Assembly: GCF_002086815.1 (NCBI RefSeq)
Contig: NZ_MVID01000006.1
Location: 62,001-126,000, forward strand
Reading direction: 5' to 3'
Origin: Mycolicibacterium parafortuitum
GTDB taxonomy: Bacteria; Actinomycetota; Actinomycetes; Mycobacteriales; Mycobacteriaceae
DNA: 64,000 nucleotides
The notes under the pieces were generated by a model that ran no database searches, had not been told where the DNA came from, and saw only the letters and a program-made list of their open reading frames with translations. Shown piece by piece: positions 44,299-56,133 of the stretch. The position numbers and the translations under genes were made by a program. Position 1 is the stretch's first letter; every line of letters starts with the position of its first letter.

Positions 44299-45567
44299 TT
44301 AAGCGGCGAGCTCCTGCCGCTTGACAGCGGCCTTCTTGGAGGCCTTGTGCGCGCGCTTGTCGCGGCGGCGGGCCCGTGCGGCGGCGATCGCCGACCGCAG
44401 GCCGGTGCGCTCCGCCGGATCGAGCTCGACGAACATCCGCTCGCTGCGCGTCTCGGGCGCATCGTCGGCGGTGTCCTTCAGGAACCGGTCCGGCAGCGAC
44501 AGTTTCGCGATCGTGCGCCACGATTTGCCGTACTGCACCAGGAAGTTTCCGGTGGTGTAGGGCAGGTCGTACTTGTCGCAGATCTCGCGGACCCGCAGCG
44601 AGATCTCGTGATACCGGTTGCTGGGCAGATCCGGGAACAGGTGATGCTCGATCTGGTAGCACAGGTTGCCACTCATGAACCGCAACACCGGACCGTTGTC
44701 GAAGTTGGCGCTGCCGAGCATCTGCCGCAGATACCACTGGCCACGGCTCTCGCCGACCATGTCGGTCTTGGTGAACTTCTCTGCGCCATCAGGGAAGTGG
44801 CCACAGAAGATGACCGCGTTGGACCAGATATTGCGGATCACGTTGGCGACCGCGTTGGCCGTCATCGTCGACTTGTAGGTCGCACCGGGCGACAGGGACG
44901 TGATCGCGGGGAACGCGACGTAATCCTTGAACACCTGCTGGCCGGCCTTGACACCGAACTCGCGGACCCGGGCCAGCGTCGCGTTGCGATCGTCGCGGCC
45001 CTTGAAGATCTTGCCGAGCTCCAGGTGCTGCAGGCCCACGCCCCACTCGAACGCGACGCACAGCAGCGAGTTGAAGAACAGGTTGAGCATGTTCATCGGA
45101 CGCCAGCGCTGATCGCGCGTCACACGGATGACGCCGTAGCCCACGTCGTCGTCCATGCCGAGGATGTTCGTGTACTTGTGATGCATGAAGTTGTGCGTGA
45201 AGCGCCAGTGCTTGGACGCGCCGCTCATGTCCCATTCCCACGACGAGGAATGGATCTCGGGATCGTTCATCCAATCCCACTGGCCGTGCATGACGTTGTG
45301 GCCGATCTCCATGTTCTCGATGATCTTGGCCACGCCCAGCGTGGAGGCGCCCGCCCACCAGAACTTGCGCTTCGAGCTGCCCGCCAGCATCAGCCGGCCG
45401 GCCACCTCCAGAGCGCGTTGCGCAGCGATGGTGCGCCGGATGTAGCGCGCGTCGCGCGCACCGCGGGAGTCCTCGATGTCCTGGCGGATCGCATCCAGTT
45501 CGCGGCCGAGGTTCTCGATGTCGGCCTCGGTCAAATGTGTGAATTCAGGGACGTCGGTAATCGCCAA
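44299..45567 (-). CDS. desA3: DesA3, stearoyl/acyl-CoA delta-9 desaturase
   Basis: This 422 aa membrane desaturase makes oleate-type fatty acids. The three histidine boxes are seen as HNVMHGQWDW, HNFMHHKYTN and QIEHHLFPD. The start is TTG at 45567 with an AGAGGAGG site a few bases upstream. It corresponds to Rv3229c and is the catalytic partner of the reductase encoded immediately upstream on the same strand. The promoter between the genes holds a perfect inverted repeat, so it may be regulated independently. Confidence 0.94.
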   Translation of the reverse strand: MAITDVPEFTHLTEADIENLGRELDAIRQDIEDSRGARDARYIRRTIAAQRALEVAGRLMLAGSSKRKFWWAGASTLGVAKIIENMEIGHNVMHGQWDWMNDPEIHSSSWEWDMSGASKHWRFTHNFMHHKYTNILGMDDDVGYGVIRVTRDQRWRPMNMLNLFFNSLLCVAFEWGVGLQHLELGKIFKGRDDRNATLARVREFGVKAGQQVFKDYVAFPAITSLSPGATYKSTMTANAVANVIRNIWSNAVIFCGHFPDGAEKFTKTDMVGESRGQWYLRQMLGSANFDNGPVLRFMSGNLCYQIEHHLFPDLPSNRYHEISLRVREICDKYDLPYTTGNFLVQYGKSWRTIAKLSLPDRFLKDTADDAPETRSERMFVELDPAERTGLRSAIAAARARRRDKRAHKASKKAAVKRQELAA

Positions 45568-45598
45568 AGTCAGCCTCCTCTCAAATCCCTACGCTACC

Positions 45599-45622
45599 GT
45601 AACCTACGTACCCGTAGGTTAC
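45599..45622 (-). promoter_or_regulatory. Operator in the desA3 promoter
   Basis: A perfect inverted repeat, GTAACCTACG-TACC-CGTAGGTTAC, spans 45599-45622 in the 68-bp gap before desA3. On the minus strand it is followed by GGTAGCGTAGG with a TAGCGT -10-like sequence. The extended motif CTACGCTACCGTAAC is also found upstream of the reductase gene, so the same repressor may act at both. Confidence 0.7.
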
Positions 45623-45635
45623 TACCCAGTAAACC

Positions 45636-46787
45636 TCAGACGTCGAGAACACAATCTCCCGATGCGGCGGAAACGCAGGTCTGCACGCGGGTGCCCGGAT
45701 CGTGTTCGACACCGGTGCGCAGATCCCGCACATGCCCCTCTACCAGCCCGACCACACAGGACTGGCAGATGCCCATCCGGCACCCGAACGGCATCTGCAC
45801 CCCGGCCTGTTCGCCGGCGTCCATCAGCGACGTCGCGGCGTCGGCGGTCGCCGACTTGTCCGAACGCGCGAACGTGACGGTGCCGCCGCGGCCGTGCACG
45901 GGAGCCCGGGACACCGCGAAACGCTCCTGATGCAGACGCTCACCGATACCGGCGGCCTTCCAGGTTCGTTCGGCGGACTCCAGCATCGCCTCCGGACCGC
46001 AGGCCCAGGTCTGGCGCTCTCGCCAGTCGGGCACCACCTCGTCGAGGCGATCGAGGTCGAGCCGGCCCTCGGTGCGGGTGGCGCGCAGCTGCAGCCGGTA
46101 GCCCGGGTGCCGGTCGCCGAGGGCGGCCAGCTCGGAGGCGAACATGACGTCGGCCTCGGTGGGCGCCGAATGCAGGTGCACGACGTGGCCGGGGGGGCCG
46201 ATCGCGCCGCGGCGTTCCATCGTGCGCAGCATCGACATCACCGGGGTGATGCCCGATCCGGCGGTCAGGAACAGCACCGACTCCGGCACCGGGTTCGGCA
46301 TGACGAAGTTGCCCTGCGGGGCGGCCAGTCTGACGATGGTGCCCGGCTCGACGCCGCCGACGAGGTGCGTCGACAGGAAGCCCTCGGGCATCGCCTTGAC
46401 GGTGATGGTGATGGTGCGTGAGCCCTTGCTGGAGACCGGGCTACTGGTCAGCGAGTACGAACGCCACCGCCAGCGCCCCTCCACCAGCAGGCCGATGCCG
46501 ATGTACTGGCCCGCCTCGTAGTCGAACGAGAAGCCCCAGCCGGGCTTGATGACGAGTGTGGCCGAGTCCTCGGTCTCGCGGCGCACCTCCACGACGCGGC
46601 CGCGCAGTTCGCGCGCCGACCACAGCGGGTTGGCCAGCTGCAGGTAGTCGTCGGGCAGCAGCGGGGTGGTGATGCGCCCGGCGATGGTGCGCAGCGCATG
46701 CCAGACGGGACGCTCTTTGGCGCCGGCGATGGTGGGCCGAACGGTGTCGGCGACTTTGGCGGTGTTCTTGATTGTGCTCTTGGCCAT
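45636..46787 (-). CDS. Ferredoxin reductase partner of DesA3
   Basis: This 383 aa protein is a flavin/iron-sulfur oxidoreductase (Rv3230c position) that supplies electrons to DesA3. An FAD-binding domain ([12 protein letters not shown]) and an NAD-binding domain ([14 protein letters not shown]) are followed by a C-terminal plant-type [2Fe-2S] domain with [12 protein letters not shown] and a later cysteine, VQTCVSA. The ATG at 46787 (MAKSTIKN) is used. Its promoter region carries a palindrome related to the one before desA3, indicating coregulation. Confidence 0.92.
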   Translation of the reverse strand: MAKSTIKNTAKVADTVRPTIAGAKERPVWHALRTIAGRITTPLLPDDYLQLANPLWSARELRGRVVEVRRETEDSATLVIKPGWGFSFDYEAGQYIGIGLLVEGRWRWRSYSLTSSPVSSKGSRTITITVKAMPEGFLSTHLVGGVEPGTIVRLAAPQGNFVMPNPVPESVLFLTAGSGITPVMSMLRTMERRGAIGPPGHVVHLHSAPTEADVMFASELAALGDRHPGYRLQLRATRTEGRLDLDRLDEVVPDWRERQTWACGPEAMLESAERTWKAAGIGERLHQERFAVSRAPVHGRGGTVTFARSDKSATADAATSLMDAGEQAGVQMPFGCRMGICQSCVVGLVEGHVRDLRTGVEHDPGTRVQTCVSAASGDCVLDV

Positions 46788-46855
46788 GGGGCTCCTGCCC
46801 GAAGTTACGCGTGCTCTAGGCGAGTACCCGAAGCCGATCGGGACTCAACCTACGC

Positions 46856-46872
46856 TACCGTAACTTACGGTA
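46856..46872 (-). promoter_or_regulatory. Operator in the DesA3-reductase promoter
   Basis: The perfect palindrome TACCGTAACTTACGGTA (46856-46872, central C) sits about 70 bp upstream of the reductase ATG. It overlaps CTACGCTACCGTAAC, which is shared with the desA3 operator. On the minus strand GGTAGCGTAGG follows, with a -10-like TAGCGT as at desA3. Confidence 0.7.
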
Positions 46873-46885
46873 CCGTATCCAGCCT

Positions 46886-47389
46886 TCAGAGCAGGTCCAG
46901 CAGGAACGGAAACTCCTGCGGCGCGTACCAGGCGAGCTCGTGGTCCTGGGCGTCCCCGACCGTCAGCTCGGCGTCCTCATCCCCCAGATCGGCATCGTCG
47001 ATCGCGTCGACGGCGGCCTCGACGGCCGACTCGGCGGCCTGGTTGTCGACGTATGCGGCGATCACCGTGCTGAGTGTGATGTCCCCCGCGACACGCACGA
47101 CGGCGTCGTCGAGGTCGGGCCGCAGCGTGGTGGCCGCATCGGCGACCTCGGCCTCGACCACCACCCGCCGTGGCGGCAGCTCGCCGTCGCTCTCGTGGCC
47201 GAGCAGTCGCAGCGACGCCAGCGCGGCCTCGCGCCGGGCGACCTCGGCGAGTTCCTCGTCGTCGCCTTCGGCGTAGCCCTCGCGCAGCGTCGGCGTGACC
47301 GCGAACACGGTGCCGTTGGCGGGGCGCAGCGATCCGTCGGCGACCAGGCGCTGCAGCATGGCCAGGGTTGCGGGGGCGTAGACGCGCAC
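46886..47389 (-). CDS. Rv3231c-like conserved protein
   Basis: This 167 aa acidic protein of unknown function fits Rv3231c in place and size. It begins VRVYAPATLAMLQRL, continues with long charged segments, and ends PQEFPFLLDLL. No catalytic motif or membrane segment is visible. The GTG start at 47389 is preferred over an upstream start at 47428. It follows PPK2 on the same strand with a 35-bp gap; the reductase operator is immediately downstream of its stop. Confidence 0.75.
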   Translation of the reverse strand: MRVYAPATLAMLQRLVADGSLRPANGTVFAVTPTLREGYAEGDDEELAEVARREAALASLRLLGHESDGELPPRRVVVEAEVADAATTLRPDLDDAVVRVAGDITLSTVIAAYVDNQAAESAVEAAVDAIDDADLGDEDAELTVGDAQDHELAWYAPQEFPFLLDLL

Positions 47390-47424
47390 GGTTGGAGGGT
47401 AGTCGCTATGCGCGGACCCGGCCG

Positions 47425-48270
47425 TCACCCGTCGACGTCACCGAGCAGCGTCGCGACGTGGTCGTCGACGTAGGTCGACAGGTCCCGCGGGGGCCGCTGG
47501 TATTCGCCGGTGCGCACCGGGCGCTTCGGCAGCTTCACCGGGGGATGCCCGACGTCGTGATAGTCGATGGTCGACAGCAGGTGGGCGATCATGTTGATGC
47601 GGGCGTGCTTCTTGCTGTCGGACTCGACGACGTACCACGGACTCAGCGCGGTGTCGGTGTGCAGCATCATCTCGTCCTTGGCGCGCGAGTAGTCCTCCCA
47701 GCGGTACACCGATTCCAGGTCCATCGGCGAGAGCTTCCAGCGCCGGACGGGGTCGTCGCGCCGGGACTTGAACCGGCGCAACTGTTCCTCCTCGGACACC
47801 GAGAACCAGTACTTGCGCAGCAGGATGCCGTCCTCGATCAGCATCTGCTCGAAAAGCGGTGCCTGGCGCAGGAACAACGCGTGCTCGGCGGGGGTGCAGA
47901 AGCCCATCACCTTCTCCACACCGGCCCGGTTGTACCAGGACCGGTCGAACAGCACGATCTCCCCCTTGGCCGGCAGGTGGGCGATGTAGCGCTGGAAATA
48001 CCACTGTCCCCGTTCACGATCCGACGGCGCGGGCAGCGCGGCGATCGTCGCCACCCGCGGGCTGAGGTACTCGGTGATCCGTTTGATCGCCCCGCCCTTG
48101 CCCGCGGCGTCGCGGCCCTCGAAGACGACGACGATGCGGGTTCCGGTGGCGCGGACCCATTCCTGCAGCTTCACCAATTCCGTTTGGAGCCGGAACAGTT
48201 CGGCCTCGTAGACGTCGTTGGGCAGTTTCGGCTTCTTGCCGGTCTTCTGGTCAGCCACGTGTGGGGTCAC
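47425..48270 (-). CDS. ppk2: PPK2, polyphosphate kinase 2
   Basis: This 281 aa P-loop kinase uses polyphosphate to phosphorylate nucleotides (PPK2 class I, Rv3232c). It has Walker A FEGRDAAGKGG, the lid-region FDRSWYNRAGVEKVMGF, Walker B-like ILLRKYWFSVS and the C-terminal SPWYVVESDSKKHARINMI. The start is ambiguous between GTG 48270 and GTG 48258; both overlap the end of the BCCT transporter gene (by 20 or 8 bp), so the two genes are coupled. PPK2 tends to drive GTP/ATP formation from polyphosphate. Confidence 0.93.
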   Translation of the reverse strand: MTPHVADQKTGKKPKLPNDVYEAELFRLQTELVKLQEWVRATGTRIVVVFEGRDAAGKGGAIKRITEYLSPRVATIAALPAPSDRERGQWYFQRYIAHLPAKGEIVLFDRSWYNRAGVEKVMGFCTPAEHALFLRQAPLFEQMLIEDGILLRKYWFSVSEEEQLRRFKSRRDDPVRRWKLSPMDLESVYRWEDYSRAKDEMMLHTDTALSPWYVVESDSKKHARINMIAHLLSTIDYHDVGHPPVKLPKRPVRTGEYQRPPRDLSTYVDDHVATLLGDVDG

Positions 48271-50023
48271 CGCCCGCGCTGCGCGGATCCTTCTCCACCG
48301 AGATGACGAAGTCGTCGCCGTGCTGGGTGACCCCGGAGATCACCGCGCTGTTGACCGCCTCGGCGGCGTACTTGCGCCGCACCACCAGCGGGTCCCGGCG
48401 CAGATCCCTGACCAGGGAGACCGCCAGGCCCACCATCACCAGCACGAACGGCAGCGCGGCGATGATCGTGATGGTCTGCAAGCCGGTCAGTGCGTCCTCG
48501 CCACCGACGAGCAGCATCACCGCGGCGACCGCTCCGGTCGCCACACCCCAGAACACCACCGTGCTCCGACTGGGTTTGATGGTGCCCTTCTCCGACAGCG
48601 ATCCCATCACCACCGACGCGGCGTCGGCGCCGGAGACGAAGAAGATCGCGACCAGCACCATCACCAGCACGCTCGCGATCGTCGCGATCGGGTACTGCTC
48701 CAGCAGCGAGAACAGCTGGGCCTCCACCCCGCCCTCCCCGGCGAGGTCGGTGCCGTTCTGCTGCACGTTGATCGCCGAGCCGCCGAACACCGCGAACCAG
48801 ACCAGCGACACCAGGCTCGGCACCACCAGCACCCCGCCGACGAACTGACGGATGGTGCGCCCGCGCGAGATCCGCGCGATGAACATGCCGACGAACGGTG
48901 TCCAGGACACCCACCAGGCCCAGTAGAAGATGGTCCAGGACTGCAGCCACGTGTTGACGTCGGCACCCTCGGCGCCGGTGCGCGCCGACATCATGTTCAG
49001 CTCCGCGAAGTAGCTGCCCAGCGTGGTCGGCAGCAGGTTGAGGATGAAAACCGTTGGGCCGACCACGAACACGAACAGGGCCAGCGCCAGCGCCAGCACC
49101 ATGTTGATGTTCGAAAGCCACTGGATGCCGCGGGCCACCCCGGACACCGCGGACAACACGAAGCACACGGTGAGCACGGTGATGATCACCACCAGGATCG
49201 CGTTGCCGGTCTCCCCGATACCGGCGACGATCTGCAGTCCGCTGCGAATCTGCAACGCGCCCAAGCCCAGCGAGGCCGCCGAGCCGAACAGCGTGGCGAA
49301 GATCGCCAGCATGTCGATCACCTTGCCCCACGCGCCGTTCGCGCGGGAGCCGATCAGCGGCTCGAACGCCGAGCTGATCAGCTGCAGCCGGCCTTTCCGG
49401 TACACGCCGTAGGCGATCGCCAGCCCGACGACGGCGTAGATGGCCCACGGGTGCAGGCTCCAGTGGAACAGCGTGGTCGCCATCGCGTGCTGCACCGCTT
49501 CGGGATTGCCTTCGGGTCCGGTGCCCGGCGGCGGTGTGACGAAGTGCGACAACGGTTCGGCGACACCGAAGAACATCAGGCCGATGCCCATGCCCGCGCT
49601 GAACATCATCGCCACCCACGAGATCCCGTTGAACTCGGGCGGCTCGTCGTCGCGCCCGAGCGGGATGGTGCCGTATCGGCCGAGGGCCAGGTAGAGCACG
49701 AAGACGACGAAGCCGGTGCTGGTGAGCACGAACAACCAGCCGGTGTTGTCCATCACCCAGGTCAGCGCGGAACCCGACGCGCTGGCCAGCGTGTCGGTGC
49801 TGACGAACCCCCACACCAGGAACGCGACCGCGATGACGGCGGTGACACCGAACACCACCCAGTCGATGCCCCGCGACTTGGTGATCTCGGACTCCACGAC
49901 GGGCACGTCGAGCACCGGATGGAGCCTTGGCTCTTCGGCCGTTTCGTCCGGAGCGGCCGACTCGTCTGGAGGGGCCGTCTCGTTCGGCGGGACAGAAGCC
50001 TCGTGTTCAGAAATGCCAGCCAT
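48251..50023 (-). CDS. BCCT-family betaine/choline transporter
   Basis: This 590 aa protein is a BCCT secondary transporter for compatible solutes such as glycine betaine, with twelve predicted membrane segments. Signatures are SAGMGIGLMFFGVAEPLSHF, HWSLHPWAIY and WWVSWTPFVGMFIARISRGR. The N terminus of about 55 residues is acidic and cytoplasmic. The ATG at 50023 (MAGISEHE) is preferred over a GTG at 50059. It is not part of the M. tuberculosis layout at this locus as I remember it. It overlaps the start of ppk2, so osmoprotection and polyphosphate metabolism are genetically linked here. Confidence 0.9.
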   Translation of the reverse strand: MAGISEHEASVPPNETAPPDESAAPDETAEEPRLHPVLDVPVVESEITKSRGIDWVVFGVTAVIAVAFLVWGFVSTDTLASASGSALTWVMDNTGWLFVLTSTGFVVFVLYLALGRYGTIPLGRDDEPPEFNGISWVAMMFSAGMGIGLMFFGVAEPLSHFVTPPPGTGPEGNPEAVQHAMATTLFHWSLHPWAIYAVVGLAIAYGVYRKGRLQLISSAFEPLIGSRANGAWGKVIDMLAIFATLFGSAASLGLGALQIRSGLQIVAGIGETGNAILVVIITVLTVCFVLSAVSGVARGIQWLSNINMVLALALALFVFVVGPTVFILNLLPTTLGSYFAELNMMSARTGAEGADVNTWLQSWTIFYWAWWVSWTPFVGMFIARISRGRTIRQFVGGVLVVPSLVSLVWFAVFGGSAINVQQNGTDLAGEGGVEAQLFSLLEQYPIATIASVLVMVLVAIFFVSGADAASVVMGSLSEKGTIKPSRSTVVFWGVATGAVAAVMLLVGGEDALTGLQTITIIAALPFVLVMVGLAVSLVRDLRRDPLVVRRKYAAEAVNSAVISGVTQHGDDFVISVEKDPRSAGGDPTRG

Positions 50024-50082
50024 CCGACCAATTCGACCCTTGCGGCGTGCCCTCGTCAACTCTCAAAGCAGCCACAACGCGG

Positions 50083-51492
50083 TCACCGGGCGGCTTCGAC
50101 GAGCTCGTCGAGGGCCTCCCGCAGCAGGCTGGGCAGCATTTCGACGTCGCTCATCGCGTCCCGGTCGGCGTTGATTCCGAAGTACAACATGCCGTTGTAG
50201 GACGTGACGCCGATCGCCAGCGTCTGGTTGTGCAGCAACGGCGGCACCGCGTAGGTCTCCAGCAGTTTGGTGCCCGCGATGTACATCTGGTTCTGCGCCC
50301 CCGGCACATTGGTGATCAGCAGGTTGAACTGCCGGGCCGAGAAACTGGTCGCCACCCGGATCCCCATGGCGTGCAGGGTGGGTGGCGCGAACCCCGACAG
50401 CGTGACGATGGTGCGGGCGTCGACGAGGCTGGGTGCGGTGGGGTGCGATTCGGTGGCGTGCGAGATCTGCGTGAGCCTGACCACCGGGTTGGCTTCTCCG
50501 ACAGGAAGATCCACCAAAAACGGGGTCACTTCGCTGATGGCCTGTCCCGGGCTGGACGAGTCGATCTCGGCATCGGAGTACACCGACATCGGCGCCATCG
50601 CGCGCACCGTCGTCGTCGCGGTCACCGGTTCGCCGCGCGAGAGCAGCCAGTTGCGCAGCGCGCCGGCCACCATGGCCAGCACGACGTCGTTGACGTCGCA
50701 GTCGTAGCGGGCGCGCACGATGCGGAACTCGTCGAGGCTGCCCGAGGCCACCGAGAAGCGGCGGTTGCGCGACACCGTGGTGTTCAGCGGGCTGCTCGGC
50801 GCGGTACCGCGGGCGACGGTGCGGGCCAGATCGGCGACGCGGCGGCCGAGGTCGGCGATCTGGGTGGTGCTCGACACCGTGTCGGCCACGGCGGTGCGCA
50901 CCGCGGCGGCCTGGGCGGTGGGCCGCATGATCCACTCCCCGATCGCTCCGATCAGCAGCTGACGGTCGCTGGGTTCGCGACCGGGGATCCAGATGTCCTC
51001 CCCGAATTCGGGCGGCTTCTGGGTGCGGTCGGCGATCACGTGCCCGATCTCCAGCGCGGTCATCCCGTTGACGAGGGCCTGATGCGATTTGGTGTAGATC
51101 GCGACGCGGTTCTTGGCCAGCCCCTCGACGAGGTACATCTCCCACAGCGGCCGGGACTTGTCCAGCGGGCGGGAGCCGAGCCGGGCGACCAGGTCGTGCA
51201 GCTGGGCGTCGCTGCCCGGGGACGGCAGCGCGGAGCGCCGGACGTGGTAGGTGATGTCGAAGTCACGGTCGTCGACCCACACCGGGCGGGCCAGGCCGAA
51301 CGACACCTCCCGCACCTTCTGGCGGTAGCGCGGGATCTGCGGCAACCGTTGTTCGACGGTGGCCAGCAGGGTTTCGTAGCTCAGCCCGTTGCGCGGCTTG
51401 CGCAGGATCTGCAGCGAGCCCACATACATGGGCGTCGACGAGTTCTCCAACCGGTAGAAGGAGGCGTCCGACGCCGACAACCTGGTCACCAT
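50083..51492 (-). CDS. WS/DGAT-family acyltransferase with degenerate active site
   Basis: This 469 aa protein belongs to the wax ester synthase/diacylglycerol acyltransferase family. It has the N-terminal RLSASDASFYRLEN segment and the C-terminal ITNVPGAQNQMYIAGTKL signature. The catalytic HHxxxDG motif reads HQALVNG (residues 137-143), with the second histidine and the aspartate replaced. It may be a non-canonical or inactive enzyme (Rv3233c/Rv3234c-like). The ORF is single and complete, unlike the split form annotated in M. tuberculosis. Located upstream of the BCCT gene on the same strand, with a 59-bp gap. Confidence 0.82.
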   Translation of the reverse strand: MVTRLSASDASFYRLENSSTPMYVGSLQILRKPRNGLSYETLLATVEQRLPQIPRYRQKVREVSFGLARPVWVDDRDFDITYHVRRSALPSPGSDAQLHDLVARLGSRPLDKSRPLWEMYLVEGLAKNRVAIYTKSHQALVNGMTALEIGHVIADRTQKPPEFGEDIWIPGREPSDRQLLIGAIGEWIMRPTAQAAAVRTAVADTVSSTTQIADLGRRVADLARTVARGTAPSSPLNTTVSRNRRFSVASGSLDEFRIVRARYDCDVNDVVLAMVAGALRNWLLSRGEPVTATTTVRAMAPMSVYSDAEIDSSSPGQAISEVTPFLVDLPVGEANPVVRLTQISHATESHPTAPSLVDARTIVTLSGFAPPTLHAMGIRVATSFSARQFNLLITNVPGAQNQMYIAGTKLLETYAVPPLLHNQTLAIGVTSYNGMLYFGINADRDAMSDVEMLPSLLREALDELVEAAR

Positions 51493-51659
51493 CCGCGGCG
51501 CCGCCTCCTTCGATCGTCGGTGAAAACGTCAGACGCTGTCACGTTATCCGGAGATTCTGTATTTCCGCCCAACGGGTGCGTCAGGGGCGCCGAACGCCGT
51601 GGGATCATGGTGGGGCTGCGACTCTCCAGCAGCGGCCCGTCGAACGCTGGAGAACACGC

Positions 51660-52187
51660 ATGCCGTCATCACCCCACCCCCCGGTCCACCCCGCAGATGC
51701 GTCGTCCGCGCCGTCTCCTCAGGGTTGGGTGACCGCCCCGGTCATCGACTGCGAACCGGTCCCCCAACCGATCTCGGCCAGCCCGTGCCCGACACCGTCG
51801 GCCACCGCGCTGCACCGACGCACGCCGCGCCCGAGGAGAACGCCGCGGGTGCGGGAGGCGCCACCGCCGCGCGCAGCGGTGGCGTTCGCCGACGCCGCGC
51901 TGCGCAGTGTGATCGAGGTGATCGACCGGCGCCGCCCGATCGCTCAGCTGCGGCCGCTGATGACGCCGTTCCTGATCGACTGCGTCATCGCCTGCGCGTC
52001 GGCGCCGCGCACCGGGAGCGCGACGCTGCGCCGGGTCCGGGTGCGCCCCGTCGACACCGGCGGCGCCGAGGTCGACGCCGCGGAGGTGTTCGCGACGTTC
52101 GCCCGCGGCGGACGCGTCCACGCCGTCGCCGGCCGGATCGAACGTCACCGCGAGAGCTGGCGGCTGGTCGCGCTGCAGATCGGCTGA
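51660..52187 (+). CDS. Rv3235-family protein
   Basis: This 175 aa protein fits the Rv3235 family, found near secA in actinobacteria. The first 85 residues are Pro/Arg/Ser-rich and probably disordered. The compact C-terminal domain (AAVAFADAALRSVIEVIDRRRPIAQLR to ESWRLVALQIG) is helical then beta. No catalytic motif was seen; the function is unknown. The ATG at 51660 gives the shortest family-like protein; an earlier in-frame ATG is at 51576. The stop lies one base from the convergent secA1 stop. Confidence 0.72.
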   Translation: MPSSPHPPVHPADASSAPSPQGWVTAPVIDCEPVPQPISASPCPTPSATALHRRTPRPRRTPRVREAPPPRAAVAFADAALRSVIEVIDRRRPIAQLRPLMTPFLIDCVIACASAPRTGSATLRRVRVRPVDTGGAEVDAAEVFATFARGGRVHAVAGRIERHRESWRLVALQIG

Positions 52188-52188
52188 G

Positions 52189-54984
<2,796 letters not shown>

Positions 54985-55103
54985 GCTGTAACCCTTTTTC
55001 CTCGTCGGATCGTGTCGGATGCGGGATCGCGACAGACGGAGACCATCGTAGGCGACGGAACGAATTCCCTGGTTAGGCGACGGTACCGGGGCGCGTCAAA
55101 TAC

Positions 55104-55140
55104 AGAAATCCCCCGGAGTGCGCGTCTCCGGGGGACTTCT
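55104..55140 (-). terminator. Terminator downstream of hpf
   Basis: A 10-bp GC stem (TCCCCCGGAG, 55109-55118; partner 55126-55135) with flanking AGAA/TTCT pairs surrounds a 7-nt loop. On the minus strand it is followed by ATTTCTGTATTTG, so it should end the hpf transcript before secA1. Confidence 0.8.
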
Positions 55141-55154
55141 GCCTGTTCAGGCCG

Positions 55155-55844
55155 TCAGGCGAGTTTGATCAATCCGTAGTCGAACGCATGGCGCCGGTAC
55201 ACCACGCAGGGTCGATCGCTCTCCTTGTCGTGAAACAGGAAGAAATCGTGGCCGACGAGTTCCATCTCGTAGAGCGCGTCGTCGACGGTCATCGGGGTCG
55301 CGGGATGCTCCTTGACGCGCACGATCCGTCCCGGCTCGTGGTCGTCGACGGCCGCCTCGTGGGCGTCCGCCGACGTGTCGGCGGCCACCGCGGCGAACGC
55401 GTCCTCGAGATGCTGGGGCGTGGTGGCCTCGTGGAGGGCCATCGGCGTCTTGTCGCCGTAGTGGATCTTGCGTCGGTCCTTGGCCTTGCGCAGGCGTGCT
55501 TCGAGTTTGCTCACCGCGGCTTCGAAGGCGGCGTAGAAGCTGTCGGCGCAGGCTTCGCCGCGCACGACGGGTCCGCGGCCGCGCGCGGTGATCTCGACGT
55601 GCTGGCAGTTCTTGCGCTGGCGCCGGTTCTTCTCGTGATCGAGTTCGACGTCGAACAGTTGGATCGAACGGTCGAACCGTTCGATGCGGGAGAGCTTCTC
55701 GGCGACGTAGGTGCGGAAGTGGTCTGGCACTTCGACATTGCGTCCCTTGACCACCACCTCGGCGTTCGGCATGCCCGATGGTGCATCCGCACTGTCGTCG
55801 TCCATCAGCATCGCGCTGTCGGTTTTCACGGAATGACTTGTCAT
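55155..55844 (-). CDS. hpf: Ribosome hibernation promotion factor (long HPF/RaiA)
   Basis: This 229 aa protein is a long-form hibernation factor. The N-terminal S30AE domain (AEVVVKGRNVEVPDHFRTYV through ARLRKAKDRRK) binds the 30S decoding site. The C-terminal domain (TVDDALYEMELVGHDFFLFHD to AFDYGLIKLA) mediates dimerisation of ribosomes in other bacteria. It corresponds to Rv3241c. The ATG at 55844 is used; another at 55853 adds three residues. A strong terminator follows it. Confidence 0.93.
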   Translation of the reverse strand: MTSHSVKTDSAMLMDDDSADAPSGMPNAEVVVKGRNVEVPDHFRTYVAEKLSRIERFDRSIQLFDVELDHEKNRRQRKNCQHVEITARGRGPVVRGEACADSFYAAFEAAVSKLEARLRKAKDRRKIHYGDKTPMALHEATTPQHLEDAFAAVAADTSADAHEAAVDDHEPGRIVRVKEHPATPMTVDDALYEMELVGHDFFLFHDKESDRPCVVYRRHAFDYGLIKLA

Positions 55845-56008
55845 ACTTGGCAACTCGATTCTCTCGCATACGCACGCTCACCGCGTGCCGGCCGGGAAGA
55901 AATCGCGCCGACGGGGCATACCTGGTCGCGCCGCTCGCCGGTGCAAGGTGTCTACAGATCACCTCCCATCGCTGCCGCGACACCGGCGCTCTTATCTGCG
56001 AGCGCCGT

Positions 56009-56024
56009 CCGTGACCGTTCACGG
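56009..56024. promoter_or_regulatory. Small palindrome in the hpf upstream region
   Basis: CCGTGA-CCGT-TCACGG is a perfect 6-bp inverted repeat with a 4-bp spacer, in the 289-bp region between comF and hpf. It has GTGA/TCAC half sites like a CRP or GntR operator, but the spacer is shorter than the CRP spacer of six. Apart from this and the comF hairpin I see nothing in that region. Confidence 0.35.
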
Positions 56025-56098
56025 TTGGTTGGTGCCGACGGTAGTCGCTGTTCACCTTCCGTGCCACTAATTGGGCAGACCTGTTTTCACATCTTCAT

Positions 56099-56115
56099 CG
56101 GCAGATGATCTGCCG
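56099..56115 (-). terminator. Hairpin after the ComF-like gene
   Basis: A short perfect stem, CGGCAGA-TGA-TCTGCCG, lies 18 bp after the comF stop on the minus strand. It is small and lacks a clear U-run, so termination is tentative. Confidence 0.4.
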
Positions 56116-56133
56116 GTAATGACCGTCCTGCGG

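Noticed and set aside
48218..50200. Long plus-strand open frame opposite the BCCT transporter
   Set aside because: The product is His/Arg/Gln-rich without a fold signature, and the opposite strand encodes a clear transporter.
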